Source: a virus. Taken from it: DNA of 36,678 nucleotides. The stretch spans positions 1-36,678 of IMG/VR virus record IMGVR_UViG_3300025536_000186; one strand, given 5' to 3'. Made by a program: the position numbers and the translations under genes. The notes under the pieces are model-generated. The model worked only from the letters and a program-made list of their open reading frames with translations. It had not been told where the DNA came from and searched no databases. Below are positions 14,478 to 22,210 of this stretch, piece by piece. The stretch's first letter is position 1; each line of letters opens with the position of its first letter.

Positions 14478-16082
14478 ATGGCTCGACCTTCAACCATCGT
14501 CGACAGCTCCGGGCGTCCCTTCATGGTCGACGATCTCGACAAGGAGATCGGCGGTCCGACCGTGAGCGGCGTGCGCCGGTATCCCGCGATGGAGTTGATG
14601 CGGGGCATGACGCCCCAGCGCCTGGCGTCGATCCTGGCCGAGGTGAAGGCCGGCACGCCGATGGCATACTTCGAGCTCGCCGAGGAAATGGAGGAGCGCG
14701 ACCCGCACTACGCGTCGGTGCTCGGCACCCGCAAGCGCGCCGTCTCGCAGCTCACCGTCAAGGTTGAGGCCGCCTCGACCGCCGCGAAGGACGTCGAGAT
14801 TGCCAACGCCTTCCGCAAGTGGACCCAGCGCAAGCGCCTGCAGGCCGAGCTGTTCGACCTGCTCGATGCGGTCGGCAAGGGCATCAGCATCTCAGAGATC
14901 GTCTGGGACAAGAGCCGCACTCCCTGGATGCCGGCGCGGCTGTGCTTCAGGCCGATGAGCTGGTTCCGCCCCGACCTGGTCGATCGCGAGACCTTCCGGC
15001 TGCGGGTCGATGGCAATCCGCGCGGCGACGACCTGCAGCTCGGCAAGTGGATCGTCCACCGCCATCCGGCGAAGACCGGCCTCAGCGTGCGCAGCGGCAT
15101 CGCCTACATCGCCGCCTGGGCCGTGATGTTCACCACCTTCACCGTGGCGGACTGGATGGCCTTCGCCGACACCTACGGCCAGCCGTTCCGCCTCGGCAAG
15201 TATCCGCCGGGCACCGACGGGCCGGCGCGCCGCGTCCTCTACGATGCGGTCACGATGATGGGGGCGGACGCGGCGGCCGCCATCCCGGACACGATGACGA
15301 TCGAGTTCGTCCAGGCCGCCAAGACCGACGGCGCCATGTTCGGCGGGCTCGCCAGCTACTTCAACCGCCTGAAGTCGAAGCTCGTGCTCGGCCAGGAGAC
15401 GACGACCGAGGCGATCTCCGGCGGCCATGCGGTCAGCAAGGAGCAGAACGAAGTGCGCGGCGACATCCGCGACGCCGATGCCGTGCTGGTGTGCGACACG
15501 CTGCAGGAGCAGCTCGTCGGGCCGTGGACCGCCATCAACTACGGACCCAAGGTCGACCCGCCGCTGCTCTCGATCGACTATGAAGGCAACGAGGACGTCA
15601 AGGCGACGCTCGACGGCGCCTTCGGGCTCGCCGATCGCGGCGTGCGCATCAGCGCCAAGCAGCTGCGCGACAAGCTCAACCTGGTGGAGCCGGAAGCGGC
15701 CGAGGAGATCGTGGGCGCCATGGCGCCGGCGGCGCCGTCGACGGAGCCAGCGCCTGGCGCCAAGCCGAAGCCTCGGTCGAAGTTGGTGGCGAAGAATGCG
15801 ACACGCCGCGAGATCTCGACGGCCCTCAATGCCGCGTCGGCCGCCAAGCGCCAGCAGGCGGTCCAGGACGAGATCCTGGCGGCACTCGAGGCGGCCGGTC
15901 AGCCGCTCATCGACGGCTGGCTGGATCGCATCGAGGCGGCCATGAACGCGGCCGAGACGATGGAAGATTTCGCCAGCCGCATGATGGAGCTCTATCCCGA
16001 GCTCAAGGTCGACGACCTCGCCACCGTGATGGGCCAGGCGCTGGCGCTGGCCAACGTCAGCGCACGGGATCTCGATGCTTGA
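14478..16082 (+). CDS. Portal protein (DUF935, Mu gp29-like)
   Basis: The start at 14478 has GAGGAA (14468-14473) before it. The 534-residue protein has the DUF935 layout: LASILAEVKAGTPMAYFELAEEMEERDPHY near the N-terminus (split over helix and turn), VLGTRKRAV, GISISEIVWD, a central HRHPAKTGLSVRSGI segment and WMAFADTYGQPFRLGKYP. A helical C-terminal part follows. It forms the dodecameric ring through which DNA enters and to which the tail attaches. It ends inside the next start with an 8-base overlap. Confidence 0.93.
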   Translation: MARPSTIVDSSGRPFMVDDLDKEIGGPTVSGVRRYPAMELMRGMTPQRLASILAEVKAGTPMAYFELAEEMEERDPHYASVLGTRKRAVSQLTVKVEAASTAAKDVEIANAFRKWTQRKRLQAELFDLLDAVGKGISISEIVWDKSRTPWMPARLCFRPMSWFRPDLVDRETFRLRVDGNPRGDDLQLGKWIVHRHPAKTGLSVRSGIAYIAAWAVMFTTFTVADWMAFADTYGQPFRLGKYPPGTDGPARRVLYDAVTMMGADAAAAIPDTMTIEFVQAAKTDGAMFGGLASYFNRLKSKLVLGQETTTEAISGGHAVSKEQNEVRGDIRDADAVLVCDTLQEQLVGPWTAINYGPKVDPPLLSIDYEGNEDVKATLDGAFGLADRGVRISAKQLRDKLNLVEPEAAEEIVGAMAPAAPSTEPAPGAKPKPRSKLVAKNATRREISTALNAASAAKRQQAVQDEILAALEAAGQPLIDGWLDRIEAAMNAAETMEDFASRMMELYPELKVDDLATVMGQALALANVSARDLDA

Positions 16083-16425
16083 TCTCCGCCGGCAGATCCT
16101 GAGCGCCCTGCGGCAGTCGATCGAAGGCGACGAGCCGATCGCCACCTTGCGTGAACGTTTGTCACCACTCCTGGCCAGGCTGTTGGAGCCCGAGCGCACC
16201 CGGCGAGGGCTGACCGATGTGGAGCGCGATCTCCTCGAGACCTTGCACGATCGGCTGGCCATCGCTCGCGACCGGGTGAGCTTCGCGCTGAAAGAGAACA
16301 CCGTCGACCATGCCATGCCGGCCCTGCAGGACGTGCGGTCGATCTACCAGGGCGCCGCATTCGTCGAGGCGCTGATGCTGGAGCCGATCGGGCCGGGAAC
16401 AGTGCGGTCGGGGCCACCAGCTTGA
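16075..16425 (+). CDS. Unknown protein between portal and F
   Basis: This 116-residue ORF overlaps the portal stop by 8 bases and the next start by 4. It is helical and charged (LRRQILSALRQSIEGD, LSPLLARLLEPERTRRGLTDVERDLLETLHDRLAIARD). No family is recognised. Its packing in the head operon supports it as a gene. A role in head assembly is possible but not shown. Confidence 0.6.
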   Translation: MLDLRRQILSALRQSIEGDEPIATLRERLSPLLARLLEPERTRRGLTDVERDLLETLHDRLAIARDRVSFALKENTVDHAMPALQDVRSIYQGAAFVEALMLEPIGPGTVRSGPPA

Positions 16426-16646
16426 AGATCCGCTTTCACTCCAGCGAGGCGCCCCGGCTTGGACAGTACTTCAAGACCGACAAAGGGCGTAACGCCTACC
16501 ACATCGTCGGGGTAGTGCAGGGCCGCACCGGCGTGGGCGGCGTCATCGTCTTCGCCTGCGAAGTGGAGAAGATGGTAGCCGCGCGCCTGCCGGCCGACGC
16601 TGACATCATTCCGTTCCGGTGGTTCGCCCGTGGCCGCAAGACCTGA
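16422..16646 (+). CDS. Small unknown protein in the head operon
   Basis: A TTG at 16422 overlaps the previous stop (TTGA) and is taken as start. The 74-residue product begins MKIRFHSSEAP when read from the start codon and has alternating strands (AYHIVGVVQGRTGVGGVIVFACEVEKM). It ends 17 bases inside the F-like gene. No motif is known to me. The strand pattern suggests a small beta domain. Confidence 0.5.
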   Translation: MKIRFHSSEAPRLGQYFKTDKGRNAYHIVGVVQGRTGVGGVIVFACEVEKMVAARLPADADIIPFRWFARGRKT

Positions 16647-17880
16647 GATCACTGTCGGCGGCGTGCCGTTCGAGGAGGCTGCGCGCTTCTTCCGTGACAA
16701 GGTCCGCCTGCCGACGAAGCAGTGGACCGATCTCAAGGAGGGAATGCACGCCCGCGCCTTCGTGGTCGCCGGCGCCTCCAAGGACGAGCTGCTCAAGGAT
16801 CTGCAGGCCTCGATCCAGCGCGCGATCGACGATGGCACCGGGCTGGCGCAGTTCCGCAAGGACTTCAGACAGATCGTGGCCAAGCACGGCTGGTCGTACA
16901 CCGGCGACAGCTCGCGCAAGGGCCGCGCCTGGCGCACCAAGGTGATGTTCGAGACCAACCTCTCGGCGGCCCGCGCCGCCGGCCGCTGGGAGCAGATCCA
17001 GCGCGTGAAGCGCACCAGGCCGTTCCTGCGTTACGTGGCTATCCTCGACACGCATGTGCGGCCTGATCATCGGCGCTGGCACGGCACGGTGCTGCCGGTC
17101 GACGATGAATGGTGGCAGACGCACTATCCGCCGAACGGCTGGAATTGCCGCTGCACCGTCATGAGCCTGTCGCGGCGGATGATGGCCGACTTCGGCTACA
17201 AGGAATCGGCATCGCCGCCGCAGTTCGATCCGGTGCGCCGCAAGGACCCTTTCGGCGACGGCACCATCGCGCTCGATCGCGGCATCGACCCCGGCTTCAA
17301 CTACAACGTGGGCGAGGCCCATGTCGGCCTCGAGCGGGCGATACCCGAGCGCTGGGGCAAGACACAGTCGGAATGGAAGCCCATCGAGGGCACCGCCTAT
17401 CGTGCGCTCACGCCGGCCGACTATGGAGACGCGGCGCCGCTTGCCCCGCGGCCGGCGCCGCGCCTGGCCGAGGCCTCCACCGATCGCGAGCAGGCAGTCG
17501 CCGCCATCCGGCGCGAGCTCGGCGCCGATCGCGCGACGCTCACGACGCCCGACGGCGCGCCGATCGCCGTCGATGCGGAGATCCTGGGCAGCCACATCCA
17601 GGCCCGGCGCACGGTGTGGCTGCCGGTGCTGCGCGACCTGATCGAGAAGCCCGACGAGGTGTGGCTGCTGTTCGAGCGGAACGAGCGCACGGGCCAGGTG
17701 GCGCTGCGGCGCCGGCATCTTGCCCTTTACGAAACGGCAAACCGCGACCGGCCGATGCTGCTGGTGTTCCAGGCGGTGCGGGCAGTGTTCGAGGCCTGGA
17801 CGTTCGTGCCGGTCGACCGGGCGGCGTACCTGGAGCGCCAGCGCCTGGGCCTGCGGCTCTGGCCTCCGCGCGTCTTGTAG
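16630..17880 (+). CDS. F: Mu F-like head morphogenesis protein with C-terminal PBECR-type nuclease domain
   Basis: The GTG start at 16630 overlaps the previous gene by 17 bases. In this 416-residue protein the F-type (SPP1 gp7-like) domain (about 40-180) contains FETNLSAARAAGRW (107-120), LDTHVRPDHRRWHG (139-152) and PPNGWNCRC (167-175), all family signatures. After a linker (about 262-290), residues about 300-410 form a separate domain: TTPDGAPIAVDAEIL, SHIQARRTVWLPVLRDLIEKP, VWLLFERNERTGQVALRRRHL and VFEAWTFVP. This matches in outline the phage Barnase-EndoU-ColicinE5/D-RelE-like (PBECR) nuclease module found fused to Mu F proteins. The F part acts in prohead assembly. The nuclease part may be packaged or ejected; that is inference. 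Confidence 0.88.
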   Translation: MAARPEITVGGVPFEEAARFFRDKVRLPTKQWTDLKEGMHARAFVVAGASKDELLKDLQASIQRAIDDGTGLAQFRKDFRQIVAKHGWSYTGDSSRKGRAWRTKVMFETNLSAARAAGRWEQIQRVKRTRPFLRYVAILDTHVRPDHRRWHGTVLPVDDEWWQTHYPPNGWNCRCTVMSLSRRMMADFGYKESASPPQFDPVRRKDPFGDGTIALDRGIDPGFNYNVGEAHVGLERAIPERWGKTQSEWKPIEGTAYRALTPADYGDAAPLAPRPAPRLAEASTDREQAVAAIRRELGADRATLTTPDGAPIAVDAEILGSHIQARRTVWLPVLRDLIEKPDEVWLLFERNERTGQVALRRRHLALYETANRDRPMLLVFQAVRAVFEAWTFVPVDRAAYLERQRLGLRLWPPRVL

Positions 17881-18264
17881 GCGCCGCGCGCTCACCTAGC
17901 CCTGAAAAGGGACGGGCCCGGAAATCACCCGGGCCCTTACCCGACGAGGGGATAAGCCGTGATTGGCAACCCTCGCCTTCGCTGAGCCGAATATAGGCTC
18001 GTGGGCCCCGATTCGGAAGCCCGCGAAAATCTGGCCGCCACGGCCGGCAGGCCGTCCCGGGACGCCCAGACCCCCGCGCTCGACGCCCGACCCGGCGCTT
18101 ACGGCAATTATTCCGGCTTAAACGGCCTTCCAACCCGAGGCGAGGACCCGTCTGACGGCCCGCGCGCCGGGAGCGGCGATTCCTCGTGGGCTCGGCGGGT
18201 GAGTCTCGGCGGCGATTTTCAGGCCGCGACACCGCCGATCGGCGAGGGCCTTGGCGCGGCTTCA
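17881..18264 (+). other. Long intergenic region with successive hairpins, no convincing gene
   Basis: This is the only gene-free stretch over 300 bases. Its first 100 bases hold CCCT-GAAA-AGGG (17900-17911), a GGGCCCGG/CCGGGCCC hairpin (17914-17936), a two-part stem with CGAGGG/CCCTCG outside (17945-17975) and GCC/GGC inside, and GAGCC/GGCTC (17984-18000). A TCGGCGG/CCGCCGA pair lies at 18206-18238. A frame open from a GTG at 18001 runs into the protease gene but has no ribosome site and poor protein character. A structured RNA, a terminator or a leader are all possible. Confidence 0.4.
17914..17936 (+). terminator. GC-rich hairpin, possible terminator after F
   Basis: GGGCCCGG (17914-17921) and CCGGGCCC (17929-17936) pair perfectly over a 7-base loop, 34 bases after the F stop. 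Only TT follows the stem, so an intrinsic terminator would be weak. It stands between two operons, just ahead of the second late promoter, which favours a terminator. Confidence 0.35.
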
Positions 18265-18310
18265 CCCGACATATGTCGGGTTGGTTGCGATTTTTGGTGC
18301 CCCGTAGGTT
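18265..18310 (+). promoter_or_regulatory. Late promoter before the protease/scaffold gene (PI-like)
   Basis: The second copy of the 16-bp palindrome (18265-18280) abuts TTGGTT (18281-18286). An 18-base spacer and TAGGTT (18305-18310) follow. Spacing is identical to the copy at 9673. In Mu, PI lies between G and I, the equivalent place. Transcription would begin near 18316-18318, almost at the ATG at 18319. Confidence 0.7.
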
Positions 18311-18318
18311 CGCTGACA

Positions 18319-19566
18319 ATGCGATCCGAAAGCAACTTGATTCCAGCAAAGCGCGTCGCCCGGGCCCCCAGCACCAGGTTCATGGTGTTGGGGGCCGGTG
18401 TAGCCATCGCGCTCAACCGTGCCGAGGATGGCCTGCCGGCCGGTGCCAAGATCGGCGTCTGCTACGCGCTCCTGGGCGAGACGCTGGCCACGGAGCTCGA
18501 GCTGATCCCGGCCGGCCATTTCGGCGGGCGCGACGGGCGATCCTGGAACAACGACCAGCCCGACCAGGTCGTCGCCCTCTCGCAGGCGATCCAGATCCCG
18601 GCCGGCATCTGCATCGACGAGGACCACGCGCTGGAGTTCTCGGCCAACGAGAAGATCGGCGGCAGCGCGCCGGCCTACGGCTGGATCAAATCCCTCGAGA
18701 TCCGCGAGGGTGCCATCTGGGGCAAGGTCGAATGGACGCCGCTCGGCGCCCAGGCCGTGAAGGACAGGATCTACTGCGGCCTCTCGCCGGTCTTTGCCTT
18801 CGACGAGGACTCGGGTCGCGTGCTGGCGCTGCTCTCCGCCGGCCTCACCAACAAGCCCAACCTGACGCTCAAGGCCTTCAACAGCCGCGAGCGTCATGCC
18901 GTGCAACAGGAGAAAGTCGAAATGAAGAAGATTGCGGAGCTGCTCGGCCTCAAGCCCGATGCCAGCGAAAGCGATATCCAGACCGCGCTCAACGCGGTGC
19001 TGGCGGTGATCGGCGCCCTGGCGGCGGCGATCGGTGTCGATGCGAAGGCGGCCATCGCGCTCAACGCGGAGTCGATGAACGCGGCCCTCACCAAGAAGTT
19101 CGGTGCTCCGAACGCCGTCCTGGTGGCGCTCTGCACTAAGGCCGAGGTCAAGACTGATGCGGCCGCCGACGCGATCATCGCGGGCCTCGAGAAGGTCCTG
19201 ATCGATCCCGCCAAGTTCGTGCCGATGGACGCACACATGGCGCTGAAGGAGGAACTCACCGCGCTCAACGCCGGCAAGCCGGCCGAGCTCGTTAAGCAGG
19301 CGCTGAAGGACGGCCGCCTGCTGCCGCGGCAGGAGAGCTGGGCGCTCAACTATGCCCAGCGCGATCTCGAGGGCTTCAAAACCTACATCGGCGTCGCGCC
19401 GGAGCAGCTCGGCGACGTCCGGAAGCCGACGGACAAGGCGCTCAACGCTTCCGATTCGAAGGCCATCGCCACGGCCGCGCAAGCCTACATCGCCGAGCAG
19501 TCGAAGCTCGGCATCACCGTGAGCGCCACCGCCGCGGTGAACCACGTCACCAAGCAGGGAGCCTGA
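18319..19566 (+). CDS. I: Mu gpI-type prohead protease/scaffold
   Basis: The 415-residue reading starts at the ATG at 18319; an ATG at 18382 is an alternative and fits better the short N-terminus typical of the family. Residues 60-80 read ELIPAGHFGGRDGRSWNND, matching the gpI core, followed by IDEDHALE (His103), GWIKSLEIREG, YCGLSPVF (Ser156) and LTNKPNLTLKAF. The N-terminal half is the protease. The C-terminal half, after residue 201, is helical and Ala-rich and serves as scaffold. The predicted late promoter puts the transcript start within a few bases of the ATG at 18319, so that start would be leaderless. Confidence 0.88.
   Translation: MRSESNLIPAKRVARAPSTRFMVLGAGVAIALNRAEDGLPAGAKIGVCYALLGETLATELELIPAGHFGGRDGRSWNNDQPDQVVALSQAIQIPAGICIDEDHALEFSANEKIGGSAPAYGWIKSLEIREGAIWGKVEWTPLGAQAVKDRIYCGLSPVFAFDEDSGRVLALLSAGLTNKPNLTLKAFNSRERHAVQQEKVEMKKIAELLGLKPDASESDIQTALNAVLAVIGALAAAIGVDAKAAIALNAESMNAALTKKFGAPNAVLVALCTKAEVKTDAAADAIIAGLEKVLIDPAKFVPMDAHMALKEELTALNAGKPAELVKQALKDGRLLPRQESWALNYAQRDLEGFKTYIGVAPEQLGDVRKPTDKALNASDSKAIATAAQAYIAEQSKLGITVSATAAVNHVTKQGA
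18922..19566 (+). CDS. Z: Nested scaffold protein (Mu gpZ-like), internal start in gpI
   Basis: An in-frame ATG at 18922 (residue 202 of gpI) is preceded by AGGAGA (18908-18913) at 8 bases, the best ribosome site in the region. The 214-residue product starts MKKIAELLGLKPDASESD and is helical and Ala-rich, as expected of scaffold. Mu makes gpZ from an internal start in I. The start motif is seen here; production of a separate protein is inferred by analogy. Confidence 0.6.
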   Translation: MKKIAELLGLKPDASESDIQTALNAVLAVIGALAAAIGVDAKAAIALNAESMNAALTKKFGAPNAVLVALCTKAEVKTDAAADAIIAGLEKVLIDPAKFVPMDAHMALKEELTALNAGKPAELVKQALKDGRLLPRQESWALNYAQRDLEGFKTYIGVAPEQLGDVRKPTDKALNASDSKAIATAAQAYIAEQSKLGITVSATAAVNHVTKQGA

Positions 19567-19570
19567 TCGA

Positions 19571-20194
19571 ATGGTCCAGATGGTCCTCAACACCAACGGC
19601 GTCGCCGGCGCGGCGGTCGCTGCCTACCGCATCGTCAAGTTCAGCGACGCCGACGCCAAGTACATCCAGGCCGCCGCCGCCACCGACCTGCTCGTGGGCG
19701 TGAGCGAATCGCTTGCTGCCGCCGACGGCGAACGCATCGACGTCTGCCGCATCGGCATCGCTGCCGTCCTCTACGGCGGCACCATCGTGCGCGGCCAGAA
19801 GCTCACCTCGGACGCCGACGGCAAGGCGGTCGCGGCCAAGGACGGCGAGCAGACGATCGGCACCGCCGAGGTCAGCGGCGTCACCGGCGATATCGGCTCG
19901 GTGCTGATCGCGCCCGCCGGCTCCACGATCAAACGCGGCGTTGCCGCGGTGACCGGCACGCTCGCCGTCGTGACGGGCCTGTCGCTCGTGGCCGCCTGCT
20001 GCGCGACCGCCGAAAGCGATCTTGACGGCACCACCCTGGCCGGCGTGTCCGCGACCAAGGGCGACCAGGCGGGCTCGCCGGCGGCGGGCAGCATCACGCT
20101 GAAGTGCTGGAAGATCACGGCGGCCGACAACGGCGCCCTGATCGCGGCGAACGCGGCCAAGAACGTCAACTGGATCGCGATCGGCACCCCGTAG
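19571..20194 (+). CDS. Head decoration/fibre-type protein (DUF2190-like)
   Basis: The 207-residue protein starts 5 bases after gpI, with GGAG upstream. Residues 1-115 have the DUF2190 capsid-decoration pattern of repeated short strands: YRIVKFSDADAKYIQAAAAT, LVGVSESLAAADGERIDVC and RGQKLTSDADGKAV. The C-terminal part (about 150-207), with DLDGTTLAGVSATKGDQAGS and ITLKCWK...VNWIAIG, is typical of proteins named head fibre or decorator. It would bind the outside of the capsid. Its position just before the major capsid protein agrees. Confidence 0.7.
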   Translation: MVQMVLNTNGVAGAAVAAYRIVKFSDADAKYIQAAAATDLLVGVSESLAAADGERIDVCRIGIAAVLYGGTIVRGQKLTSDADGKAVAAKDGEQTIGTAEVSGVTGDIGSVLIAPAGSTIKRGVAAVTGTLAVVTGLSLVAACCATAESDLDGTTLAGVSATKGDQAGSPAAGSITLKCWKITAADNGALIAANAAKNVNWIAIGTP

Positions 20195-20236
20195 GCCGAA
20201 CGCCACCTTCACACCCACACCGGAGATCAGTCACTC

Positions 20237-21175
20237 ATGCCGACCAAGCCGTTTCCCGTCAGCGCCCGCCTCACCGCGATCGCGCTTGCCTACCGCAATC
20301 CCGACGTGGCGCTCATCGCCGACGACGTGCTGCCGCGCACGCCGACGGCCGAGGAGTTCCGCTGGCTGAAGTACGATCTCGCCCAGGGCTTCACGGTTCC
20401 CGACACGCGCGTCGGCCGCAAGAGCATGCCGAACCAGGTCGACTTCCAGGCGACCGATGAGACCTCGCGCGTGGAAGATCACGGCCTGGACGACTGGGTC
20501 CCCAACCGTGACATCGAGATCGCCGCCGCCCAGGGCGAAGGCATCGACCCCGAGGGCATGGCGACCCAGTACCTCAGCAACCTGGTGCAGCTCGCCCGCG
20601 AGCAGCGCGTCGCAGCACTGGTCCACAACTCGGCCAGCTATCCGGTTGCCCAGGTGTCGACGCTGTCGGGCACCTCGCAGTGGTCGCACGCCGACTCCGA
20701 TCCGACGGTCGCGATCAGCAACGCGCTCGACGTGCCGGTCATGCGTCCGAACATCGGCGCGATCGGGCAGCAGGCCTGGACCGTCCTTCGCCGTCACCCG
20801 AAGCTGGTGCAGGCCGTGAAGGGCACCAACCAGGGCGCGGGCCAGATCACCCGCCAGGAGTTCTGCGATTTCTTCGAGATCCAGCAGCTCAATGTCGGGG
20901 CGTCGTTCGTCAACTCCGCCAAGCGCGGCCAGACCGCCTCGCTGGCGCGCGTGTGGGGCAAGCACCTGTCGCTGATCTACCGCGACCGGGCGGCGGGCCC
21001 ACAGGCCGGCGTGACGTTCGGCTTCACCGCGCAGTTCGGCGACAAGATCGCCGGCTCTCTGGCGGACGAGCGTGTCGGCCTCACCGGCTCGACGCTGGTC
21101 CGCTCCGGCGAGCGCGTGAAGGAGATCGTCTGCGCACCGGACGTCGGCTTCTTCTTCCAGAACGCCGTCGCCTAG
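20237..21175 (+). CDS. Major capsid protein (HK97 fold)
   Basis: The 312-residue protein follows the decoration gene, as capsid proteins do in transposable siphophages such as B3 and D3112. Typical parts are IALAYRNPDVALIADDVLP (12-30), FRWLKYDLAQGFTVPDTRVGRK (split by a turn), LDDWVPNRDIE, then NIGAIGQQAWTVLRRHPKLV and the late VWGKHLSLIYRD strand. It is not of the Mu gpT kind by length or sequence that I can recognise. It forms the shell. It has a Shine-Dalgarno GGAGA at 20221. Confidence 0.85.
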   Translation: MPTKPFPVSARLTAIALAYRNPDVALIADDVLPRTPTAEEFRWLKYDLAQGFTVPDTRVGRKSMPNQVDFQATDETSRVEDHGLDDWVPNRDIEIAAAQGEGIDPEGMATQYLSNLVQLAREQRVAALVHNSASYPVAQVSTLSGTSQWSHADSDPTVAISNALDVPVMRPNIGAIGQQAWTVLRRHPKLVQAVKGTNQGAGQITRQEFCDFFEIQQLNVGASFVNSAKRGQTASLARVWGKHLSLIYRDRAAGPQAGVTFGFTAQFGDKIAGSLADERVGLTGSTLVRSGERVKEIVCAPDVGFFFQNAVA

Positions 21176-21188
21176 GGGAGACGCAAAC

Positions 21189-21371
21189 ATGGCCCAGAAG
21201 CCGAAAGGCCCCACCGGCAAGTACACCGTCGTCCGCTCGCCGCTCAGCCACAACGGCGAGACCTACCAGCCCGGCGAGCCGATCGAGCTCACCGAGGCCG
21301 AGGCGGCTCCGCTCCTCGGCGTCAACGCGATCGAGGCGCCTGCCATCAAGGAAGCCGCCGCGAAGTCCTGA
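21189..21371 (+). CDS. Small head protein of unknown function
   Basis: The 60-residue product has GGGGAG (21175-21180) before its start. It reads YTVVRSPLSHNGETYQPGEP then IELTEAEAAPLLGVNAIE, a small phage family in which a short beta part is followed by a 'T-x-x-E-A-x-x-L' helix. Such proteins often follow the capsid gene. No biochemical role is known to me. Confidence 0.6.
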   Translation: MAQKPKGPTGKYTVVRSPLSHNGETYQPGEPIELTEAEAAPLLGVNAIEAPAIKEAAAKS

Positions 21372-21412
21372 TCATCGAAATCCAAGAAGGGGCGCCGGCT
21401 TTAGGCGCTCCT

Positions 21413-21439
21413 GGGCGGCGCAGGGCAATCGCGCCGCCC
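21413..21439 (+). terminator. Strong hairpin between capsid and downstream genes
   Basis: GGGCGGCGC (21413-21421) and GCGCCGCCC (21431-21439) pair over all 9 bases with a 9-base loop. It lies in the 124-base gap after the small head gene. No T-run follows, so it may be a partial terminator or an mRNA-stabilising end for the abundant capsid transcript. Confidence 0.35.
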
Positions 21440-21495
21440 GCTTCGCAAGCCCCGCGATCGCCGCGAGGTTTTCGAAGCGCAACGTCAGGAAGACC

Positions 21496-21780
21496 ATGAA
21501 GCCTACCATCGGACGCATCGTTCACTATCGGCTCTCGGCACAGGATGCCCAGGAGATCACGAGCCGTCGCGGCGTTCGCGCTCATGCCAACGAGTTTCTG
21601 CGCGGCAATAGCGTCAAGGAAGGCGACACCTTTCCGGCGATGATCGTGCACGTGTGGGGCGAGGCGCCGGAGAGTGCGGTCCAGCTCCAGGTATTCCTGG
21701 ACGGAAACGACACGCATTGGGCGACCAGCGTCCAGGTAGGCGAAGGCCCGCACACCTACTCCTGGCCGACGCGCGACTGA
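21496..21780 (+). CDS. Conserved small phage protein
   Basis: The start at 21496 has AGGAAGA (21487-21493) upstream. The 94-residue product begins MKPTIGRIVHYRLSAQDAQE and has DTFPAMIVHVWGEAPESAVQ and LQVFLDGNDTHWATSVQVGE, closing in a WP motif. This pattern is common in many phages and prophages but has no function known to me. It is a beta-rich single domain. It precedes the gp36-like gene by 7 bases. Confidence 0.7.
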   Translation: MKPTIGRIVHYRLSAQDAQEITSRRGVRAHANEFLRGNSVKEGDTFPAMIVHVWGEAPESAVQLQVFLDGNDTHWATSVQVGEGPHTYSWPTRD

Positions 21781-21787
21781 GCGTCAG

Positions 21788-22210
21788 ATGGCCGCCTACT
21801 GCACCCAAGCCGACCTGGTCGCCCGCTTCGGCGAGTCGGAGCTGATCGCCAACAGCGATCGGGCCGGCGCGGCGGAGATCGACTCGGCGGTGGTGGCGGC
21901 GGCCATCGCCAAGGCCAGCAACACGATCGACAGCTACATCGGCGCGCGCTACGCGCTGCCGCTCGCCTCGCCCGACCCGGTGCTCCAGGGCCTGTGCGAG
22001 GATCTCGCCCGCCATGCCCTCTACACCGTCGAGCGGCCCGAGCTCGTGCAGAAGGCCTACGACGCCGCCATCGCGCACCTGAAGGATATCTCGCGCGGCG
22101 TGGCGCGCCTGGCCATTCCCGAGCCAGCCGCCGCCACCCCGCCGCAGAACGAGATCCTGTACGAGGCGGGCGATCGCGCCGTGTCGCGCGCCGAACTGAG
22201 GAAGCTCTGA
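21788..22210 (+). CDS. DUF1320 (Mu gp36-like) head-tail connector
   Basis: The 140-residue protein has the DUF1320 sequence pattern: YCTQADLVARFGESELI (4-20), VAAAIAKASNTIDSYIGARY (about 36-56), LPLASPDPVLQGLCEDLAR and a C-terminal PPQNEILYEAGDRAVSRAEL. In Mu, gp36 lies between the head and tail genes and is a candidate connector or neck protein. It overlaps the next gene by one base. Confidence 0.85.
   Translation: MAAYCTQADLVARFGESELIANSDRAGAAEIDSAVVAAAIAKASNTIDSYIGARYALPLASPDPVLQGLCEDLARHALYTVERPELVQKAYDAAIAHLKDISRGVARLAIPEPAAATPPQNEILYEAGDRAVSRAELRKL

Noticed and set aside
11998-14493. 831-codon open frame on the minus strand
   Set aside because: It covers gp26, the small and the large terminase genes, which have clear motifs on the + strand. 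It is a shadow.
18001-18318. N-terminal extension of gpI from GTG 18001
   Set aside because: It has no Shine-Dalgarno, poor protein character, hairpins upstream and the late promoter inside it.
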